This document shows positions 33,201 through 45,950 of a stretch of 64,000 bases of DNA, piece after piece. The position numbers and the translations under genes are program-made. The stretch is taken from the NCBI GenBank assembly GCA_037903475.1, contig JBAJFG010000034.1:310001-374000 (forward strand), read 5' to 3'. Source of the stretch: Ancylostoma caninum (Eukaryota > Nematoda > Chromadorea > Rhabditida > Ancylostomatidae). The notes under the pieces are model-generated. The model ran no database searches, was not told where the DNA came from, and saw only the letters and a program-made list of their open reading frames with translations. Each line of letters begins with the position of its first letter. Within the stretch, counting starts at the first letter, position 1.

Positions 33201-34532
33201 ATTTGAGGGAAAACACCATTTCTTCCTTGTATTCAATAGGGACCGGAATGCATCCGGGACTTTTCAAACATGTGAGCCCTGTAGAATATAAAGAAAAGCA
33301 TCAGTGGAACTGTTGCAGAGCCTGTTTGGCGATGCTGGCAAGGGTGGGATTCGAAGTCATCGTGGGGTGAGATGACGAGACCCTTGCGAATTGATTCTTG
33401 TAGCAGAATTATCTGTTGTTCGATAGCATTGAGAAGTATGATGTACATCTAGATCATATGATTCCTCTGGAACATTTCCCACATCCTCGTGAAAAGAATT
33501 CTGTTCGGTCAAAGTGGATAGTGTCACCGAAATCAAATATGTTTTCTTTGAGCCAAAAACTTCCCTAATGATTGGTCATTTTAAGCAAAACGTCTTCTTC
33601 GTAGTTGGCATAGGGCGTGTGGGCAGTTTTGATGGTCCATCGAGCTTCAACTGAATGCCCTGATAGCTAGTTGTCGGTTGCGCTGTTTTTCATTGACTCA
33701 CTGCTCCTCTTCGCAGGCTCAAAACTCGAGTGAACTGTCGTTCTCGGAAACCCTTTTTTTACAAATTCTTGTAGGAGAAGATTGGCGCTTTCGAAAGGTG
33801 TATGAGTTGTACCTAAAAGATAACAAATAGGTGGAGAAAAGTGCATCCGAAGAAAAGTGCAAGAACTTATGTTAACACCAAATATTATAGTTCCCACGCA
33901 GTGGCAGCAGCGAAACGAAAATAAGGTATGCTGATTTCTTTTTTCACACATTACAGGTACTTTGACACCTTGGCGGTTCAGTGTGGTCACATATTTTTCG
34001 TCTCAAACTGTTTGCGGAAGCGTTTAGGTCGGAAAACAAACGGATGGGTTTCTCTCTTCCTGTTTGCTCTCAGGAAGTGCCTTCCCCATCCATTTGACAT
34101 TCATCGCTGACTTTCTACCTATCATTGCAGTATTCTACTATAATGTCCATTATTATTATAACAGGAATAAGAAGAACCGTTGCATAATATTGTTAACATT
34201 ATGCAATCGGTTTTGTGAGCTATAAAACGGTGTTTTTGTAGCGTCCTCGAATTCTGGTGGAGTGGTCAGCTGGGGCGGTGCGACGACGCTCGGCATGCTA
34301 GGTTGAACGGCGCCATATGATGAAATTATGATTGAGGAAGATAAGCGGCCTGCATAAAGGCGTGCCAGACGGGGCCAAACAAAAATTCTACTCCACAGAT
34401 AACACCAACCTCTTCGTATCGTGGGAAAATTAGGCTGAGCTGGACGTTCTGTGCATGTCCCCTGGTCTTTTTCCTCGAATTTCCTCAACCTCACACCTCT
34501 CCCCGTACCTCTCCTTAATTATCCATATTTTT
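30246..34532. other. Intergenic between aquaporin and the tetraspan gene
   Basis: Contains the aquaporin 3' UTR, with no clear AATAAA close by, and AT-rich DNA. A 108-codon frame at 32620-32946 and Penelope-like hints on the minus strand near 33670-33990 are not strong enough to call. Confidence 0.4.
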
Positions 34533-34545
34533 TAGAAGAATCACC

Positions 34546-36081
34546 ATGACCGGTTACCAAGTAGTCCGTTATGATAGTACCAACAATTGTGTAGACGATT
34601 CTGAGAAGATTCCCCCTGTCTCCCAAGGTTGGTGCTTATCCGTTGACGTCATCTAAGCGGTGTCAGAGGCTCTAAGGCCTAGCTAGCCAGTTGCCTGTTG
34701 CAATTTCCAGGAGAATTATCCAAATTGAGAAGAAGACGCATATGAAATGAATGCTCTGCCCATCTCCCCTCTCTATTCTCATTCCCTCTTATTCATCATT
34801 TGCTTATCATACTGTAGAAGGTTCAGGAATGTTTCCAGGAAAATGGTGACCACTAAGTTTTCCAGAAAGGACGAGAATTTTAGGTACAAATCAGAGTAGT
34901 CCATAAATACTCTCTAGTTTGCCTCCTTTTTTTCTCTAAAGAACCATACCTGCCAAACGATTGGATTTTGCCTTGAAAATCGTTCTGTAACTCCAGGAGA
35001 TTTATATTCTTTCCGGAAGCGTTCCCGAATCCTTGGTGCTCCAGTGGCATGTGTTTGACCAATTTCTGGCTAGATGCAGAGTTGATGTGTGACTTCAGGG
35101 TTATAGAAGCTTAATCCCAAGATCCTGGAATACAGTTCTAATTCCAGGTATGTGCAACATCAAAGTGAGCATCGCCATTGCCATCTTCGGCATGTTCGCT
35201 GGGTTCAGTGCAGCTCTATGTTTCGGCCTGGAATACGATGTGAGAGCCCTGGATTACCTTCTGCGCCCTAAGAAATTAAATGATCCAGCCATTTTCAGAA
35301 TTACACAGCAACAACGATGGCAATTTTCTCCGGTGTGTCTGCAACGGTACTTCTGTACGTGCACTTAGCCTTCCTAAAGGGTTGGATGCTGGAATGGCCC
35401 CCGGCTCGTTTCACCTGCTACATCTGGGCAGGTGAGCTACTCATATTTCGCCTTAATTTCTGGAAAAATCCAAAGTACAAGTTGAAAAGTGTAGGTGGCG
35501 TGCATCTCTGAACTTTGGCCACTTTTTTCGAATTAGTGCATTTGCACGTGGCGATAAGGAGTGCTGAGGAATCAGCTGATAACAATGAGATGCAAATAAA
35601 CTCATTTCGGAAGCATATGATGTAAGATGGCTATAATTAGATACCAATTATTGGATCCAGTCTGCTGTGGTCCAGAAATCACTGAAAAAAATCACAAGTA
35701 CCGTAATTCAGGCTGGGTTATCTGTGTCCTATCAGGAATAGGAATGGTTGGCTGCCTCATCTATGCTGGAGTTCACCATCAAACCCTCACCTCAGAAGGT
35801 AATTTATCGCTTGATGTCGCGTGTTGCCAAGCGAGAACAATACTTTAGCGGCAACTGCTTAACAATGTCTTCAAACGAACTGAAACCTAGTCCTTACAGG
35901 CATGAAAGGCGAGAATTTCTGGATCACATCCGTCTGGTTCTTCATGCTATCGAAATGGACTTCTGTAATTGCACTGTATGCCAAACGCTACCAGGATGCG
36001 ACAACCCTTCCATTGTCGAAGACTCCCCCAGTTATAATAGAGACAGAGAAGACAGTAGAAAAGGAGCTGCAATATTACTAG
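34546..36081 (+). CDS. Four-pass membrane protein, unrecognised nematode family
   Basis: Exons 34546-34627, 35148-35239, 35299-35431, 35712-35798 and 35900-36081, with phases matching at each junction, give 191 residues. The start lies 12 bases after TTTTTTAG, fitting trans-splicing. A short hydrophilic N-terminus (about 28 residues) is followed by four hydrophobic segments: about 29-54, 64-87, 104-126 and 138-158. A possible N-glycosylation site, NYT (59-61), sits in the loop after segment 1, which would place that loop outside and both ends inside. The tail is hydrophilic, ending KELQYY. Donors include GTGAGA and GTGAGC; the exon 1 donor (GTTGGT) is weaker. Claudin-like in size, but the claudin W-GLW-C-C signature is absent, so I give no family. 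An AATAAA follows at 36219. Confidence 0.75.
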
Positions 36082-36218
36082 GAAGTATTTTGTAAGAGTA
36101 TAGGTTTTAATGTGGCTTGTCTGATACATTTAGTGACATCTTCGCTCACATGTAGGTGTCAATTTCGCATAGTTCTCCAAACGATCTCATGATTTCCTCT
36201 ATTAAAGGAAATTGTTTA

Positions 36219-36224
36219 AATAAA
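36219..36224 (+). terminator. Poly(A) signal of the tetraspan gene
   Basis: AATAAA 138 bases after the stop codon, the only canonical signal before the next repeat element. Confidence 0.65.
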
Positions 36225-36260
36225 CTGCTCTGAAGAATATGCGCTTACAACATACAGAAA

Positions 36261-36511
36261 TCAATGGCAGTGGCCATCTACTGCCTCGAGAAGGACGCAG
36301 CGCGTCTGCGCCGCGCGCGCCGGAATCGGTGTCGCCTGCTGTCGGAATGCTATTTGTGGTCACTTTCTTCTCGATTTGGTCAAAGATCCTCAAAATCAGG
36401 TGGAAAAGCTGCTAGATATAGCATAACAGCAGCAGAAAACATCGTTTGCGGCGCACGCGGCGCGGTTGCGCGGCGTACTTCTCGAGGCCGCGGATGGGCC
36501 ACCGCCATTGA
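36261..36511. mobile_element. 251-bp MITE with GC-rich terminal inverted repeats
   Basis: TCAATGGCAGTGGCCATC and GCCTCGAGAAG.ACGC at the left are mirrored at the right (CTTCTCGAGGC, GGCCACCGCCATTGA). Arms are about 65 bp, CpG-rich and imperfect. It lies just downstream of the tetraspan gene. Confidence 0.8.
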
Positions 36512-38090
36512 CGTCCACTGTACACACATGTCAGATTCGCAATAAACATATGTACACTATTAGTTTCAGAAAAAAGGTGAGGACAAAAAAAAGGGAAAAG
36601 AAGACAAGGTGTGAACAGTCACGCATTTTTAACGCAAAAAGTAGTGATTTTATGAACTGTCTAGAAATTATTTAATCCTTAAAAAGGAGGAATAACTAAC
36701 TAATAAGTTCATCTGGATATCAGCAAAGCAATAAATGGTCCTGGAAAGATGCAAGAAACTTATCGAATAACTCCCACACATTATTTTCGCCCTTTAGCGA
36801 TGTGAGGAAAGCCTACATCAATTTTCTGGGCCAGGTTATCAGTCTGGAAGACTGCAGTAGTACTACACCTACCCGTGAAAAAATTACAAGAAATGATCAC
36901 CTGGTTCTACTACTGTGAAATAACGGAATTTCGGGCGGCTGTCCTCCATTACAAAGTCTCGTAGATCGCAAATTTTCCTGGAACGCAGACAAAAAGCTCA
37001 CCATAGAGGGGTATGGTCAATTTGTTATAGGTTGGCACACGTTCAACACGGAGAGGAGATTGAATCACTATTGTTTGTACACTGATGATATGTGCTGACG
37101 ATTCCACCTTTATTCTATTTGGCTAAATGCGACAATGTAGTTTATTGGAAAACAAAGGATGAGTCGTGATTCTTACACACCTCTCAGACACCCTGTCCAT
37201 CGCAAATTCCTTTACGGGTAGCTATCTATTTTGAGTGCGGAGCGTTACACCGAAAAAGGGCGGGACGGTTCTGTCCTGCGATTGGTCAATTCCTCCAACT
37301 GGCCAATCACAGAGCTCGATCGCGTCGCCCACTCCAGATATGTGTAATGCTGCTTAATTATTGATTTCGAATAGCAAACCGGCGTTGTGTTCAACAGGGT
37401 AAACATCAAACTCATAGCCAGGAAGAGGGTATCTACAAGGCACGGTGGCAGTCCGCATTCGGAGCAACGCATGAGATCCAGTTTTCATTTGCGGGTGCAC
37501 TTGTTGTGATTTATTCTATTTATTTATTGTTGCATGCATATTAACACATGTGATTAAAAAGATAAAACACCTAAGGATGGCCCACTAGAGGCAGTGGGTT
37601 TGCTGTGCTATAGTTTTGGTGCGTGAATATGTCCAGTAAAATAGTGTGAGTACGCGTTGATACCCAGAGGTTGAGAAATTAAGAAAAAAGACTAGTCGTC
37701 TAACACTTGAAGGTTACACTCCAAAGGGAAACCCGAAGTTGAGCGCACTTGCTGAACCAGTGCTTGGGTCCTACTGTCCACTACAGTTACCTACAGGATA
37801 AGGACATTCTCGGGAATCATCTCATTTTTTCAAATATGAAAAGTTGCACAGGAGGCCTAGTAGTTGGGCTCCTTGCACTCAGAGGATGTGATGCCATAGC
37901 TCAGTGGTAAAGTGGCACTTCTGTCGTCTAACACTTGCGAGTTCTAATCCCACGAAGCGTGGTTTTTGCTATTCTTGAGATTGTTGCAATATTAGTTGTT
38001 TTTCTAATATGAAAGTGAAAACATCAGAGTGTCGGAGCCCTAAATTGTCCAGAAGAATGTCATGTTTCAAAACGAATAGGGTCCTCTTAG
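36512..38090. other. Intergenic with a tRNA-like stretch, no gene recognised
   Basis: A 75-codon minus-strand frame near 37245-37472 starts MRCSECGLPP but shows no domain or splice context I can support. Confidence 0.4.
37889..37962 (+). other. tRNA-like sequence (pseudo-tRNA or SINE head)
   Basis: GCCATAGCTCAGTGGTAAAG (box A-like) and GCGAGTTCTAATCCCAC (box B-like) at tRNA spacing. The T-stem has mismatches and no 3' strand pairs with the 5' acceptor, so it is not a normal tRNA. Confidence 0.35.
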
Positions 38091-38347
38091 CAGTGGCGGA
38101 AGCAGAAAGTGGGTTGGAGGTGGGGGAGGGGGCGGGCTGGGAGAAGAATTGGGGTCTCCGTCGCTTTGGAGACCCAGACGGATAATAAAATTACTAGAAG
38201 TATCAATTATAATAATAAATAATTAATAAAAATTATATTAAAATAAGTAATAAAAATAAACAATCAAAAACAAACCAATAGAAGATTTTTATTTGTACTG
38301 TACAGACAATAGGAGCAGCCTCCCTGCGTCTGCCACGGGGTTTTTCA
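38091..38347. mobile_element. hAT-like MITE, 257 bp (copy 1)
   Basis: Starts CAGTGGCGGAAGCAG and ends with a worn CTGCGTCTGCCAC. It is flanked by a perfect 8-bp duplication CCTCTTAG (38083-38090 and 38348-38355), the hallmark of hAT insertions. The interior is AT-rich (ATAATAAATAATTAATAA type) with GAGACCC near the left. A related copy is at 39524-39779. Confidence 0.88.
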
Positions 38348-38355
38348 CCTCTTAG

Positions 38356-39515
38356 TATAATTTTTTTCTTATTTCTCAGATTACTACGGTTTCACTGCTT
38401 TTTCCGGATATGAATGAGTTTTCTTGCCTCATTCCTGAGGTTACAGGGAAATAGGTACAACACTTCCTTGGAAAGAACACTCTTAACATTCCCTTAACCC
38501 CTTAACATTCCTTGCCCATTTCTCTTTTCCATATTCCTTCTTACTCAGCACCAAGTGAAATAAGCTTAGTAGAAATACCAAAAGTACATGAGAGCACAGC
38601 CTACATACTTAGATGCAACCCTTGCCCGCCATGGATTTGCATTTCACGAATCCATGAACCCCCACATCTGGGCCTATAAATAATTCCCATGGAATGAGCT
38701 CATACGCAGTATTTTTCCTCACGCGGAAGGTATGCATCACGTCCACCCTAATGCAAATCCTTATAATTATGCAAAGATCGCAACCAAGGAAGTACGTCGA
38801 CAAGTCATTAGTGAACGCGAGCACGCGATCTGCCTCAGACATCATTTGAAAGAGCTGCTAAAAGAACATACCCATGAAGATCACCTCCATGCACATGGGT
38901 AACTAAACCGGGCGCTAACAGCAGCTTAAAAATTCAATTCAGTTGCATTTCCCTGGATTTTAAGAGGTAAACATTGATTTATAGGGAGTGGAAAAATGGG
39001 GGATTTATGAAAAACCAAGGGAGGTGTCTAGGATCCAGGAGGATGTTTAAAAAACATTCCCGATTGATTATGTGGAAAATACTCAAGTTAGCTAATAACA
39101 ACAGAGATTTTTGTTAGTTCATGGAAAGTGATACCTGACTGGTAGCTAGAGTGAGAGTGAAAAGGCCAGAGTGTTTTTTTTTTATTTTGAAATCGGAAAA
39201 CTTTAGAAGTTAGGATCGTAACAGTGGCAATGGATTTCGCTAGATTCTCACGTCCAAGTACCACATTCGTAGCAAGCACCTGGTATACTACACTACTTTT
39301 CAAATTGAATTGAACGACTTCAGCGGTTAGAGGGTTGTAAACGAGCACTTACTGTAACCTCCTCCGGTCACCTTGTGCTCTATGTGTATAAAATCATCCA
39401 CAACATTTTTTAGAGTAGATTCCATTAATATTGTTGGGAGTACTTCAACCTACTTCAACTCACCTACCATGGCCACAACAGCAAAAATAATTACTCATCA
39501 AAACATCTTTTGTAT
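38356..39515. other. Intergenic between the two hAT-like copies
   Basis: No gene recognised. A minus-strand stretch near 38635-38780 (ATGGATTTGCAT, CTCATACGCAGT) vaguely resembles 14310-14400, perhaps a worn shared repeat. Confidence 0.3.
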
Positions 39516-39523
39516 TCATGGAT

Positions 39524-39779
39524 CAGTGGCGGAAGCAGAAAATGGGCGGGAGGGGGGTGGGAAAACGTGGGTTCTCTGCTGTATTGGGGACCCAGATTAA
39601 AAATAAAACCGATAAAAACCTTAATTATAATAACAAATAATAAATGAAAATTATATCAAAAATAATAATAAAAGTAAACAATTGAAAATAATCCTATGCA
39701 AGATTTTTATTTGTGTTGTAAAATAATTTCGAAAATTTGGCGACACATTCTCGCCCCCCCCCCCCTGCGTCCGCCACTG
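39524..39779. mobile_element. hAT-like MITE, 256 bp (copy 2)
   Basis: CAGTGGCGGAAGCAGAAAAT at the left and CTGCGTCCGCCACTG at the right. Flanks TCATGGAT and CCATGGAT match at seven of eight positions. It shares its interior with copy 1 (GGGGACCCAGA, TTATATCAAAAATAATAA, AAGATTTTTATTTGT). It contains a run of 12 C near the right end. Confidence 0.88.
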
Positions 39780-39787
39780 CCATGGAT

Positions 39788-41256
39788 CCATGTGTCAAGA
39801 ATGTTCTTTTCAGGATAAGAAGAATAACAACCTCCTCTCGCAAAGTCCGGCTTGTTTTCATTGAAACACAATTTAAAATATGAATCTGCCTTCCTTTCTT
39901 GCATTCGAAAAGAAAATTGGGGAAAGTGACGTTTCTTTCGCTTACTTCCCCCTGTAGTGAAAAATTTAAGCCTTCAAAGTCCTCACAGCAGAGTTCCCTC
40001 AGTTTTTTTTCTCAATGTATATGGATTATAAAGCCTTGAAACTAAACAATGGTAGATTGGAACAATTCTGTTCAGCCTTTCTGAATATGTAAAGGAAAGA
40101 ATACTGCATTTTTGCAAGCCTATTCCTCTAGGGTATTCATATTAGGAGGCCATTTTCTTTATTTCTTAACATAACATTCTTAAGTATTCCCCATCGGGCG
40201 TTTAAATCCAGTGGTTAATCTAGTAAATTTATCCTGCTGCGTTTGAACGTCTTCAAGATACCTTACTACCTACCTTCTCAAATTGTAATTTATGACTTTA
40301 GCTTAAAGTTTGCCCTTATTCCTGCCTATTCTTATGAATTCTGTCTTAGCCCACACCTATGTACCTATTAGTCCTAGCCTTTAGTGTGCTAGGCTTAGCA
40401 AGGGAGGATTACCTCTCTAATCCTGGACAAAAAAAGAATGGACGCAAAGGACTCCAGACAAAACAGTTAGACAAAATGGTTAGCACTTTATTTATGTTTT
40501 ATTCCTAAAGAAACTAATGAGTACAGGAGAAGGTTTCATTCCTTTTCGCTGTCTAGTGGCAGGAACGAAACGAAGCTAGGTATTTAGTGTTTTCTTCATT
40601 TTCACTACAGAAATCGTTACCGATAGAAGAATTTATTCAAAGGAGTAGTAGCTGCAAAAAGCACAGAAAGGCTGGAAATTGCATGCGACAGATATCACGG
40701 ACGCGTGCGAATGCGAACTTTCGTCTTCCGTTCACTCGCTTGCCATAACCCTTTCTTCAAAATACATAGGACTGCATCCGCTTCAAAACGGATGTAAATG
40801 GAATAAATTAGTAAGTTTTCATGCAATAGCTGGCCTCAGTTCTCATTTAAAACAAGTTTGGCCGTAACTCAAACGAAGCACTCGTTTATTCCCGTTTCTG
40901 AGGCCCATGAGCGAGCATTCCTGCAGCGCAACACTTTTTCGGAAATTCTTTAATAAGTTCATATGTAGAGGTAAAATTGAGCCAACTTGGATAATATCTA
41001 GCTATCGAGGCAAAAAAGCCCTTCTGATAAAAAGAGCAGACTCCTTCGGAGAAATCAATTCTTAATTTGAAAGTTTAAAGTTTCGAACATAATCATCTTC
41101 AAGTGTTCGATGAAAACATTCTCATGGTCTGTAATTTGGAACACTACCGCCGATTTCTAATAGTCATCTGGTGCGACGGTCCACTTCACTGAGGTAGCAT
41201 GCGAATCTTACATGGTACGTGTGATTTATTATATTATTAACATTAACACGTTACTA
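39788..41256. other. Intergenic, nothing recognised
   Basis: AT-rich sequence without an exon chain or clear repeat. Confidence 0.4.
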
Positions 41257-41258
41257 TA

Positions 41259-42467
41259 CAGTCCGGTCCGGCAGCCACTGCAAATGGGCGCCAGCGGGCG
41301 CCGGCCGCCGCCACTCTCCGGCGCCCCGGTACTAATGAGCTATAAATCACTCGAGCTTGGGAGAAAGCGAAGAAAAATACAATTTTAGTCCATAGTAGAC
41401 AGGGTAGATAAGCCTAACGCTATCCTTAAGAATGGGTTTAAGACTTAGGCTTAGGCTTCACAGGAGTGGCCCCACCCAACTCCCTTTTCACCTAAATTTC
41501 TAAGATAAACCACGATAAGTGTAAGTAAGATTGGACACTATTTGTATGTTGCATCGCGTGCGTGCATAGCTCAGTGGGTTGAACGAATGATCGACGTTGT
41601 GGTGGTCAGGGGATCGAATCCTGTCCTGTGCCCCCCTTTTGCAAATACATATAGTATGCTGCCCACTACTGCTGCAGTTATCTAACAAACTCCAACATAA
41701 AAAGTAGCCCGGATGGCTCAGTGGTTTGAGTGGCAGATTGCAATCTGTCCCTATCGCTGGTTCCACTCCGTTGGAGATCCAGAGTTAAGTATCGCAGTGT
41801 TTGGGGTTCACTGCTTGGAACGTCCCCCGTGATCTCCTTCAGGTAGTCCAGGAAGGCATCCGGCAACGTTTTGCATAAATTTCGAAGATAAACTACGATA
41901 AGTGTAAGTGTAAGCAATAGTAATAGTGTAAGTAATAGTGAAAAACCACTTTTTCAAAGTTGAGGGAAACCGGGAGAGAGTAACTCCGCCGTAAAGGACT
42001 GCTCCACGAAAGATAAATGACAGCGGTAGAACTACTTCGCAATGGATATGAAACAATTTATACGGATTTCAATTATTTCTGAGGATCCCGAATTGGATGA
42101 GCTTTATTATTCAGATGGGATAACTGAAGTACTGTGTCCATCTATAGAAGAATAACGGCCATTTTTGTGTTCGCGAAGCAGTGTACTATAGCAGAAAATG
42201 GAAGAGTTGGCTTCGCTTATTGTGTATTCAGAAATCTTTCCCCATGAAAATCACAAAAATGAAAAAACGTGAAAGTTGTGAAAATGGTCCCCTGCTTTAT
42301 AGCCTTAACATATCCACTGCACTCTGTCTACTATGGACTAAAATTGTATTTTTCTTCGCTTTCTCCCAAGCTCGAGTGATTTATAGCTCATTAATACCGG
42401 GGCGCCGGAGGGTGGCGGCGGCCGGCGCCCGCCGGCGCCCATTTGCAGTGGCTGCCGGATTCGACTG
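41259..42467. mobile_element. Composite TIR element with telomere-like hairpin and two tRNA-like modules (copy C)
   Basis: 1209 bp flanked by TA (41257-41258 and 42468-42469). Collinear with copy A throughout and clearly very similar, so the two copies are recent. TTAGGC units are at 41445-41456; tRNA-like modules at 41561-41635 and 41706-41771; TIRs about 145 bp. No transposase or reverse transcriptase reading frame is seen. Confidence 0.92.
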
Positions 42468-42469
42468 TA

Positions 42470-45400
42470 TTTCTGTCTCTAGTATTGTTTCTCTTCCTTT
42501 GACTTTTGCTACAACTACATATTACTATTATTATACTATTGCTGTTATTTATAGACGGATTACCACCTATACCTATTATTAAAACATTACTATTACTGTT
42601 TGTGCTTCTATTATTACCTGAAATACCGGCCGCCCAGACCCCAGGACAAAGACCCCACTTTTCTCCAAATGCTCGCCTTCTCGTCTGCGACTGCCACTAC
42701 TATTTTTAGTCCTACGGTGAAGTAGTACTTAGTATGAAGTATATGTAGCAGTCAACCATTTGTATAGTATATGTAGCAGTCAGCAGTGCATGCTGACATA
42801 ATGACGAAGCTACTACATTTTGCGCTAGAGTAAAGAGGATGATGGAAGGTTAAAAGCAAACTCAACACGGATACCCACATAGAATCACAGGGAAGGGCAT
42901 AAGTTATTGTAAAAATTTTGTTCAGTCTCTTCCAGAAGCTATGCTTTGTCCAACTCTTCTCTCTTTCGAATGATTTTAGTAAGATTAATGGAAGTATTTT
43001 TGGGGTTGGGTTCTTGGAGCAGTTGGCGTCGAAACATATTTCTTGAAAATGTAGGTTGTTGTGACAATTTTTCCAACAAAATCGACCAAATCTTGAAGGA
43101 GCGCCTTGGTGCTTGGATTACTCCTGTGGAGGATAGAATGTCTTGTGGAGCAGTACCTGCGATGTACCACAAGAACGTATTCTCAGGAAGATGCGAGTGA
43201 AAAACCACAACTACTTCATTCTCCCAGTGATAGCCAATCCTCACGTAATTTTCTTTTCCTGAACTTTTCCTGTGGAGAACGGAGCAGTAGTCAGTGACTG
43301 AATGTGCACCGCAAACTATTTAGATTAAAAATGTTGTAAAATTACTGTGCAAGTCCATAAATAAGCCTGACTACGGGCCAGCTGTGACTCTCGAAGTGCG
43401 GGGCTCGGTTTTGTCGGCTATTTATGAGCAACTTTTGGAAGAGTCTCGTTCTCTGCTACAATTAATAGAGATCTTGCGTGGGTTTTGCATGACATTATCG
43501 TCTCGCAATTGGCATCGAGAACGCGAAGCGATCTATATTCACTGATAATCGTTGTCAAAAGTTGTGTTTTTTGCTGTTCTGTTCGAAAAATGTGGCTGAA
43601 TGGTTCGGCGGCACCGAAAACCTGCACTCAGAATTTGCACTAATTTTTTTTTTGGCTGACTCATAAGTTTTCAAGGCGGACCTGTAATTATAAAATAGTC
43701 TAGATCCAGCACTATCAAATATAATTCAGCTTTTCAAAAAACATTCGAATCTCGCAGAGAAATAAGCCTGCAAACGTTGTACATTAACCTATGCTCCCCC
43801 TGTAAACCTCGGTAAGTTTTACTATTTATGTTAACTTTATTTCCAACTGGTTCATCCCCGCTTTTCAACGAATTTTCTTACATTTTTTTATTGCCTTCTC
43901 TTTTTTCTGCTGAGCATATCGGAACCCCCACATCTCCATCGTTTTTGCTCACTCCCTACTCCAGAGCCAACCCCAGAAAACGTGGCAAATCCACATTAAT
44001 AGGGGTGATCCTTCCGAGTGACGTTGCCTCCACGACTAGTCGCCTCCTCCTCCTCCTCGTTACGCTCATCGTCGTGGCAAGTGTTCGGACCGCTGACGTC
44101 GTTCCCAGGGCTTCACTGCCACTAAAAACCCCATAATGACGGCGAGGTTTTGTACGTGTTAAGGGTGCACTAAACCACGGCGTGCTAGCTTCGCGTTTCG
44201 TTTAATGGCAATCCAGGAAAAAAAACGGACACGGAACGTGCACGACATGCTATATTGCACATCCAGCCCTTCCCCCCTCACACTCAGGCTGCATCTCAAT
44301 TATCTAGTTCTCATATTGAGCGTGGAGAGTTTTTGCTCGTATCCCGCACGAATTTGACTCATTCTTGCCAACTTATGTGAGACGTAGACGCTCGTAATGG
44401 ATTCGTAAGTCCATGGGATTTCGTGCATAATCCCAGCTGAACCTCTACTAAGAGCTTTAACTTCTTTCGTGTGGCTAAATGGATGAACAAATTACACTGT
44501 TGCGTAGGAACGTGTCATAAAAATCTGCTACGATAATGTCACTAAATCTATTTCCAGCCGACTATTTCAGGATTGAAGGAGAGTAGAAATAACGAGAAAA
44601 CGAGGGAATAAATGGATAGTTCTGGGAGAAGGAAGTGGAAGTGAAATTGAGAAAGGAAAGAAAGAGATAGAGGAGAGGAAGCTTGAGTGCACGGCTGAGC
44701 AAAAACTTAAGCTCCGTGCACCGTCATAGTAGTATGAAGGCCGGATTTATTTAATTTTCAACTTTGAGATGATGTGTTTATAAGAAAATACATTAGCTTA
44801 TAGCAGATTTTTATGCTACAATGGGAATTTGTTTATCTAAACGTATTTATGGGAATATGCCGCTGCTATCCAAGCTTTTTTCATGGAAAAATGACGCTTT
44901 TCCACTCCGTTGGTTACCGTTCTGATTGACTGCTAATGCTCCAAGCTTTTCCAGAGAAATAGGTATATGATGAGTTAAAGGATCTGTCAATCCGAGAATA
45001 ATGGTCTTATAGAATGAGGTAGAATGTGGTCGTCAACTAGTAGAAGCGTTAGCAAGTAAGCTTATTCTTTTTGTTCACATTTAAATTTATATTTCATTCG
45101 TAAGATTATGGCTATAGTGAAAAAATAAGTATGCGAATAAAACGACGAGGAAATAGATACGTAATTAAACAAGTATGGGTATACTCATTAAGTTCAAGCA
45201 CACTTCCCCACTTCTGCGCTTACAAATCCATGTCTTGATAAAATCCGTCTTTCTGAGAAGTCTTCCAGAAAAAGGTATGAAGTGAAGACTCTAAAAGTCC
45301 CCAAAAAATCTTCGACTCCTTTAGATAGCTCTGCCGAGGAAATGTGGCTTCACATGAGATAGCGAAACGTTCTTGGAATGAATCCAGAAGAAATAATCCT

Positions 45401-45950
45401 GCCAACATATATGTATTTGCTCAAATTTTCCCTCACATCCAGGAGCCCCCCGCACCTCTGCCTCAACCGGTTCCCAAAGCGATCTAACATTTCCATAAAA
45501 CATAAGTGCAAATGCGGTCCCAGGGAAGACAAGCTTTTTATGAAGCGTACATCAGATCCCCTGCCAGCCGATACACTGCGAGGATGAGTTGTCCGTCAAC
45601 CGATGAATACGCCGTGTCCACAAAAACTCACCTTTGAGTCGGGAAAACTACGGGATGAATCATACTATGAGGAAGAGTCTATGGGAATGCGAGGATCAGA
45701 CTTTGAATATAAACGACATTTTTTCAAAAGAAGGAGAAATAGTGGTGATAAAGTTGGCCAAAATTCAGGATATTTCAGTGTTTACGGATACCACCCGAAG
45801 AAAAGAGGATGCTTCTTTATTTCAAGAAATGTTCAATGCTCATATGAGTGACAACTTGCGAATATAGTTCTCTCAAAGTAAAATTTCCATGTCATTCTGT
45901 TAAGAATTCATCTAACTTTCACAATCAGAACTTACACAAACGATTCTCAA
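42470..45950. other. Intergenic with a dispersed repeat, no gene recognised
   Basis: TATGTAGCAGTCA is repeated at about 42737 and 42770. A frame at 43828-44136 ends with a hydrophobic segment (RLLLLLVTLIVVASV) but lacks other support. The dispersed repeat copy is at 43350-43810. Confidence 0.4.
43350..43810 (+). repeat. Dispersed repeat of about 450 bp (copy 2)
   Basis: Partner of 28240-28690. Landmarks: CCATAAATAAGCC, GGGGCTCGGTTTTG, GAGATCTTG, CGTTGTCAAAAGTTGTG, CTATCAAATATA, CAGAGAAATAAGCC and TATGCTCCCCC. No open frame is shared by both copies. Confidence 0.65.

Noticed and set aside
33667..33990. Minus-strand frame with LLQEFVKKGFPRTT, faintly like Penelope or reverse transcriptase C-terminal sequence
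   Set aside because: Similarity too short and no catalytic motifs nearby.
37245..37472. Minus-strand frame starting MRCSECGLPP
   Set aside because: A single CxxC is not a finger and no adjoining exons were found.
43828..44136. Frame with a hydrophobic, signal-like segment
   Set aside because: The segment is internal, preceded by an unlikely N-terminus, and has no supporting splice signals.
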